DNA of 64,000 nt from Bacillota bacterium. GTDB taxonomy: Bacteria > Bacillota > Clostridia > DSM-8532. A program made the position numbers and the translations under genes. Location: positions 310,001-374,000 of the forward strand of contig JAEZJF010000024.1 of assembly GCA_023415825.1 (NCBI GenBank), read 5' to 3'. The stretch's first letter is position 1, and each line of letters starts with the position of its first letter. A model generated the notes under the pieces. It did no database searches. It was not told where the DNA came from and worked only from the letters and a program-made list of their open reading frames with translations. Of this stretch, positions 60,993 to 64,000 are shown one piece after another.

Positions 60993-63320
60993 ATGATCAA
61001 AGATTTTTTTTCCAAGAATATAAGTGCTTTGCTCAGTGAGGATCAATGGCTCATATGCCAGGATGAATACAACCCCCAGCAGAACCTGAAATATGAAACG
61101 CTTTTTGCTCTCACAAACGAATATATGGGAACCAGGGGTTCATATGAGGAAGGGACTAAAATCAGTCTCCCGGCTAATTATATCAATGGAGTGTTCGACA
61201 AGTCCGAAGCCTTTATGCGGGAGCTTGTAAACACCGCAAGCTGGGTTGGCATCAAGCTCTATGTTGAACGCAGCCTAATAGGCGTAGACGACTGTGAGAT
61301 CCTTGAATTCAAGAGAGTTCTTGATATGAAGAAAGCGCTGCTTGCAAAAAGAATGGTGCTTCGGGATCCTGAGGGCCGGGAGACCCTTATTGAGGGCTAC
61401 CGGTTTTTAAGCCGCAAGGATGTTCACCGGTCTGCTATCAAGCTTTTTGTGACGCCGCTCAATTACAGCGGGCTCATGGAGCTGGAAAATATAGTGGATG
61501 GTTCTGTAGTGAATTTTATTGATTTTCCGCGATTCAGAACCAAGCATATGCGGCTTGTGGAAAACAGCGGTATGAACCGGCGGGGTTGCTATATAGAAGC
61601 CGCTACCAGGGACTTTGGCCTTCATGTGGGAACGGGTACCTGTATGAGGATATATGCAGACGATTCCAGAAAGAGCGTTATCAAAAACAAGAAGTTCTCT
61701 TCCTTTGGAGAACAGGCTGTAGAATTCATGGATTTTTATGTGGAACAAAACCACACAGTCCAGATTGATAAATATGCCGTTATCTATACCGGAAGAGAAG
61801 TTCCGGACAGCGGCGTGAAAGACGTAGTTGAGAAAGGGTTACGAGATTTTGTTGTTGATACCCTGGAAGGAGAATTGGAAAAGCATTGCGATGTGTATGA
61901 AAAGTTATGGAAAATAGCGAATGTTGAAATAGAAGGCGATCCGGAGATCGATAAGGCCCTTAAGTTCAACATATTCCATCTTATGAGCACCGCAAGCAAG
62001 GATGACTCCAGAATCAATCTTGGCGCAAAGCTACTTCATGGGGAAGAATACGGCGGACATGCCTTCTGGGACACCGAGATCTTCATGCTTCCGTTTTTCA
62101 CCTATGTATTTCCTGACACAGCCAGGAATCTTTTGAAATACAGGTATCATTTGCTGGATAAGGCAAGGGAAAATGCTCGTTCCAATGGGTATTCGGGGGC
62201 CAAATATCCCTGGGAGTCCGCTGATACAGGCGATGAGGAATGTCCGGATTGGACCATAGAGCCCGACGGAACCTGTTATAGATGCTATGTGGCCATGTAT
62301 GAGCACCATGTGACAGCTGATATAGCCTTTGGGTTGTATCATTATTACAAAATCACAAAGGATAAGGATATGCTACTTGAATTCGGAGCGGAAATCCTTC
62401 TGGAAACAGCAAGATTCTGGGTATCCAGATGCGAATATAACAGCGAATTTAACAGATACGAGATTAAGGCTGTCACAGGGCCTGATGAATGGCATGAACC
62501 AGTTGATAATAATTGCTATACCAATTATCTTGCGCGCTGGAATATAAGCCGGGGGTTGGAAGTGGCTGAGATGCTCAAGGAAAAATACGCTGCGGCTTAT
62601 GAAGATCTCTCCTCCAGAATAGTCCTCAATGAAGAGGAGCTTGTTAAGTGGAAAAGGGTGAGGGACAAGATTTATATTCCTTTTAACAACGAAGATAAGC
62701 TGATGGAGCAATTCCAAGGATACTTCGAATTAGTGGATGTCGTTATCACGGAATACGATGAAAACGATATGCCCCTCAGGCCTAAGGAATTGAAGAATAT
62801 GCGGGCTTCCCTCACTCAGATCATCAAACAGGCCGATGTTGTAATGCTTATGCTTCTTTTAGGGGAAGAATTTGATGACGAAGTTAAGAGAATCAATTAC
62901 GAGTATTATGAAAAAAGATGCCTTCACAGATCATCCCTTAGCCCAAGCGTACACTCCATTATGGGCCTCCATGTCAAGGACTGCAAAAATGCGTACAAAT
63001 ACTTAAGGAGGTCCGCTCTTGTCGATCTGAACGACAACCAAGGCAATTCCAGGGAAGGAATCCATGGCGCATCTGCCGGTGGAACCTGGCAAGCGGTCAT
63101 TTTCGGCTTTGGGGGGATGCACATTGACAAGGACGGCATATTAAGCTTCAATCCCTGGTTCCCGGAACACTGGAAAAAGCTTACCTACAAAATATATTGG
63201 AGAAACAGCCTCCTTCAGGTGGAAATTGAGAATAATCATGTAAATGTAAGCGTCCTTGAAGGAGCTAAAGATGGAATCGAGATAAAGGTGCATGATAAAC
63301 TGGTTGAAATATCGTCATAA
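60993..63320 (+). CDS. GH65 family glycoside phosphorylase
   Basis: 775 residues. GH65 phosphorylases invert an alpha-glucoside with phosphate to beta-glucose 1-phosphate and free sugar. N-terminal beta-sandwich, then the (alpha/alpha)6 barrel with GGHAFWDTEIFMLPFF near 350 and the general acid Glu499 in TGPDEWHEPVDNNCYTN; LHRSSLSPSVHSIMG near 645 corresponds to the phosphate-binding loop. The frame extends 20 codons further up, but GGAGGT (60983-60988) marks the ATG at 60993. Specificity (maltose, trehalose, kojibiose, nigerose and others) cannot be read by eye. No beta-phosphoglucomutase gene follows in the window. Confidence 0.9.
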   Translation: MIKDFFSKNISALLSEDQWLICQDEYNPQQNLKYETLFALTNEYMGTRGSYEEGTKISLPANYINGVFDKSEAFMRELVNTASWVGIKLYVERSLIGVDDCEILEFKRVLDMKKALLAKRMVLRDPEGRETLIEGYRFLSRKDVHRSAIKLFVTPLNYSGLMELENIVDGSVVNFIDFPRFRTKHMRLVENSGMNRRGCYIEAATRDFGLHVGTGTCMRIYADDSRKSVIKNKKFSSFGEQAVEFMDFYVEQNHTVQIDKYAVIYTGREVPDSGVKDVVEKGLRDFVVDTLEGELEKHCDVYEKLWKIANVEIEGDPEIDKALKFNIFHLMSTASKDDSRINLGAKLLHGEEYGGHAFWDTEIFMLPFFTYVFPDTARNLLKYRYHLLDKARENARSNGYSGAKYPWESADTGDEECPDWTIEPDGTCYRCYVAMYEHHVTADIAFGLYHYYKITKDKDMLLEFGAEILLETARFWVSRCEYNSEFNRYEIKAVTGPDEWHEPVDNNCYTNYLARWNISRGLEVAEMLKEKYAAAYEDLSSRIVLNEEELVKWKRVRDKIYIPFNNEDKLMEQFQGYFELVDVVITEYDENDMPLRPKELKNMRASLTQIIKQADVVMLMLLLGEEFDDEVKRINYEYYEKRCLHRSSLSPSVHSIMGLHVKDCKNAYKYLRRSALVDLNDNQGNSREGIHGASAGGTWQAVIFGFGGMHIDKDGILSFNPWFPEHWKKLTYKIYWRNSLLQVEIENNHVNVSVLEGAKDGIEIKVHDKLVEISS

Positions 63321-63332
63321 CCGACGACTGTC

Positions 63333-63361
63333 TTTACAAAGCGGTAAGCCTCACGTATAAT
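63333..63361 (+). promoter_or_regulatory. Sigma-A promoter of the EamA transporter gene
   Basis: -35 TTTACA (63333-63338), 17-bp spacer, perfect -10 TATAAT (63356-63361), 38 bp upstream of the start codon. Confidence 0.75.
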
Positions 63362-63399
63362 TCACTGAAAGACATTCTCCATAAGGGTAAGGAATACAT

Positions 63400-64000
63400 A
63401 TGACACAAAATAAAAGGTCAAAATCTTTTATATCAGACGCAATGCTGATCGTGGTAGCAATCATCTGGGGGTCCGGTTTTATTGCGACAAAGCTGGCAAT
63501 TGACAGTAATATGAGTTCAAGTCTGATTATGGTCTTGCGGTTTATGATAGCAACACTAGTATTGACAGTCTTTTTCTTCAAGAAGGTACCAGGAATAAAA
63601 GCCGATGATCTGAAGAAAGGCGCCATTGCCGGAACCCTTTTGTTTATGGCCTTTTTTGCTCAAACTCTGGGGCTGGAATTTACAACCCCCTCCAATAATG
63701 CGTTTCTTACCTCAACCAATGTTATTATGGTGCCGTTTATAACCTGGGCCATTTTTCGAAAGAGACCACCCAGCCAAATGTTTTTCAGTGCCGCCCTTAG
63801 TTTGGTGGGAATATCTTTTTTAACTTTTTCGTTTTCCTCAGGGTTCACATTTAATATAGGAGATATTCTGACACTAATATGCGCTCTTTTGTTTGCTGGT
63901 CATATTTCCTTTTTAAGCTATTGCGTGAATCATATGGATACGGCAAGGCTGACCTTGCTTCAGATGGCAACGGCGGCTGTATTATCTTTACTGGCATTCA
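63400..64000 (+). CDS. EamA/DMT-family transporter, N-terminal part (cut by window edge)
   Basis: 200 codons are visible and the frame is open to the window end. The protein begins MTQNKRSKSFISDAMLIVVAIIWGSGFIATKLAID, the start of the ten-helix drug/metabolite transporter fold, and continues with FMAFFAQTLGLEFTTPSNNAFLTSTNVIMVPFITW, the family's helix 3-4 signature. Usually a metabolite exporter; substrate unknown. AAGG at 63389-63392 is 7 bases before the ATG. It has its own promoter and is not part of the GH65 operon. Confidence 0.88.
   Translation, partial: MTQNKRSKSFISDAMLIVVAIIWGSGFIATKLAIDSNMSSSLIMVLRFMIATLVLTVFFFKKVPGIKADDLKKGAIAGTLLFMAFFAQTLGLEFTTPSNNAFLTSTNVIMVPFITWAIFRKRPPSQMFFSAALSLVGISFLTFSFSSGFTFNIGDILTLICALLFAGHISFLSYCVNHMDTARLTLLQMATAAVLSLLAF

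Overview
The window reads as a chromosomal segment of an anaerobic, carbohydrate-degrading member of the Clostridia. Supporting signs are strong GGAGG-type ribosome binding sites, moderate GC, SLH-domain surface anchoring, a B12-dependent (class II) ribonucleotide reductase, many CUT1-type sugar ABC transporters with lipoprotein binding proteins, and a YesM/YesN two-component pair. I cannot name the species. I see no rRNA, tRNA, CRISPR array, transposase or phage gene. The window cuts nadB on the left and an EamA-family transporter on the right.

Region by region. (1) 1-1745: nadB (partial), nadA and a rhomboid-fold membrane protein without catalytic residues, all on the minus strand. (2) 1825-5874: a secreted lipoprotein and a HelD-type helicase/RNA polymerase recycling ATPase. 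(3) 6111-8908: a non-homologous end-joining set, with Ku followed by LigD split into separate ligase and polymerase proteins. (4) 9067-20959: a beta-glucan locus, with YesM/YesN sensor-regulator, two sugar-binding lipoproteins around one permease pair, a GH94 phosphorylase and a lipoprotein GH16 endo-beta-1,3-glucanase. Together they would cut glucan outside, import oligosaccharides and cleave them with phosphate inside. (5) 20978-25105: an ECF sigma factor with its membrane anti-sigma factor and a membrane-anchored Ntn hydrolase, then a DUF4397 protein and a small protein with an FPGF-repeat tail.

(6) 25312-46488 is the most unusual part. It holds a 2174-residue surface protein (three beta-helix repeats, LamG-like domain, calcineurin-like phosphoesterase, three SLH domains), a beta-propeller-like protein, an SDR dehydrogenase, an SGNH hydrolase, a CUT1 transporter, three paralogous FAD-dependent oxidoreductases, a LacI-family regulator, a mannitol-dehydrogenase-family enzyme and an FGGY kinase. 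Eight copies of one 14-bp palindrome (about TTRGAYCGNTCYAA) lie in its promoter regions. At the divergent lacI/FAD promoters the operator sits in exactly the same place between -35 and -10 on both sides. This looks like one LacI regulon for a polyol- or sugar-containing, probably phosphorylated or esterified, polymer. The substrate is not known to me.

(7) 46601-52598: nrdJ behind a pair of NrdR-type boxes, followed by two tandem paralogous GT39-like membrane glycosyltransferases. A decayed fragment of nrdJ between them shows that the pair arose by a tandem duplication that took the 5' end of nrdJ along. (8) 53075-63320: a second sugar locus with an LplB/YtcP/LipO-type transporter, an AraC regulator, a GH2 beta-galactosidase and a GH65 phosphorylase. 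(9) 63400-64000: the start of an EamA transporter behind a good sigma-A promoter.
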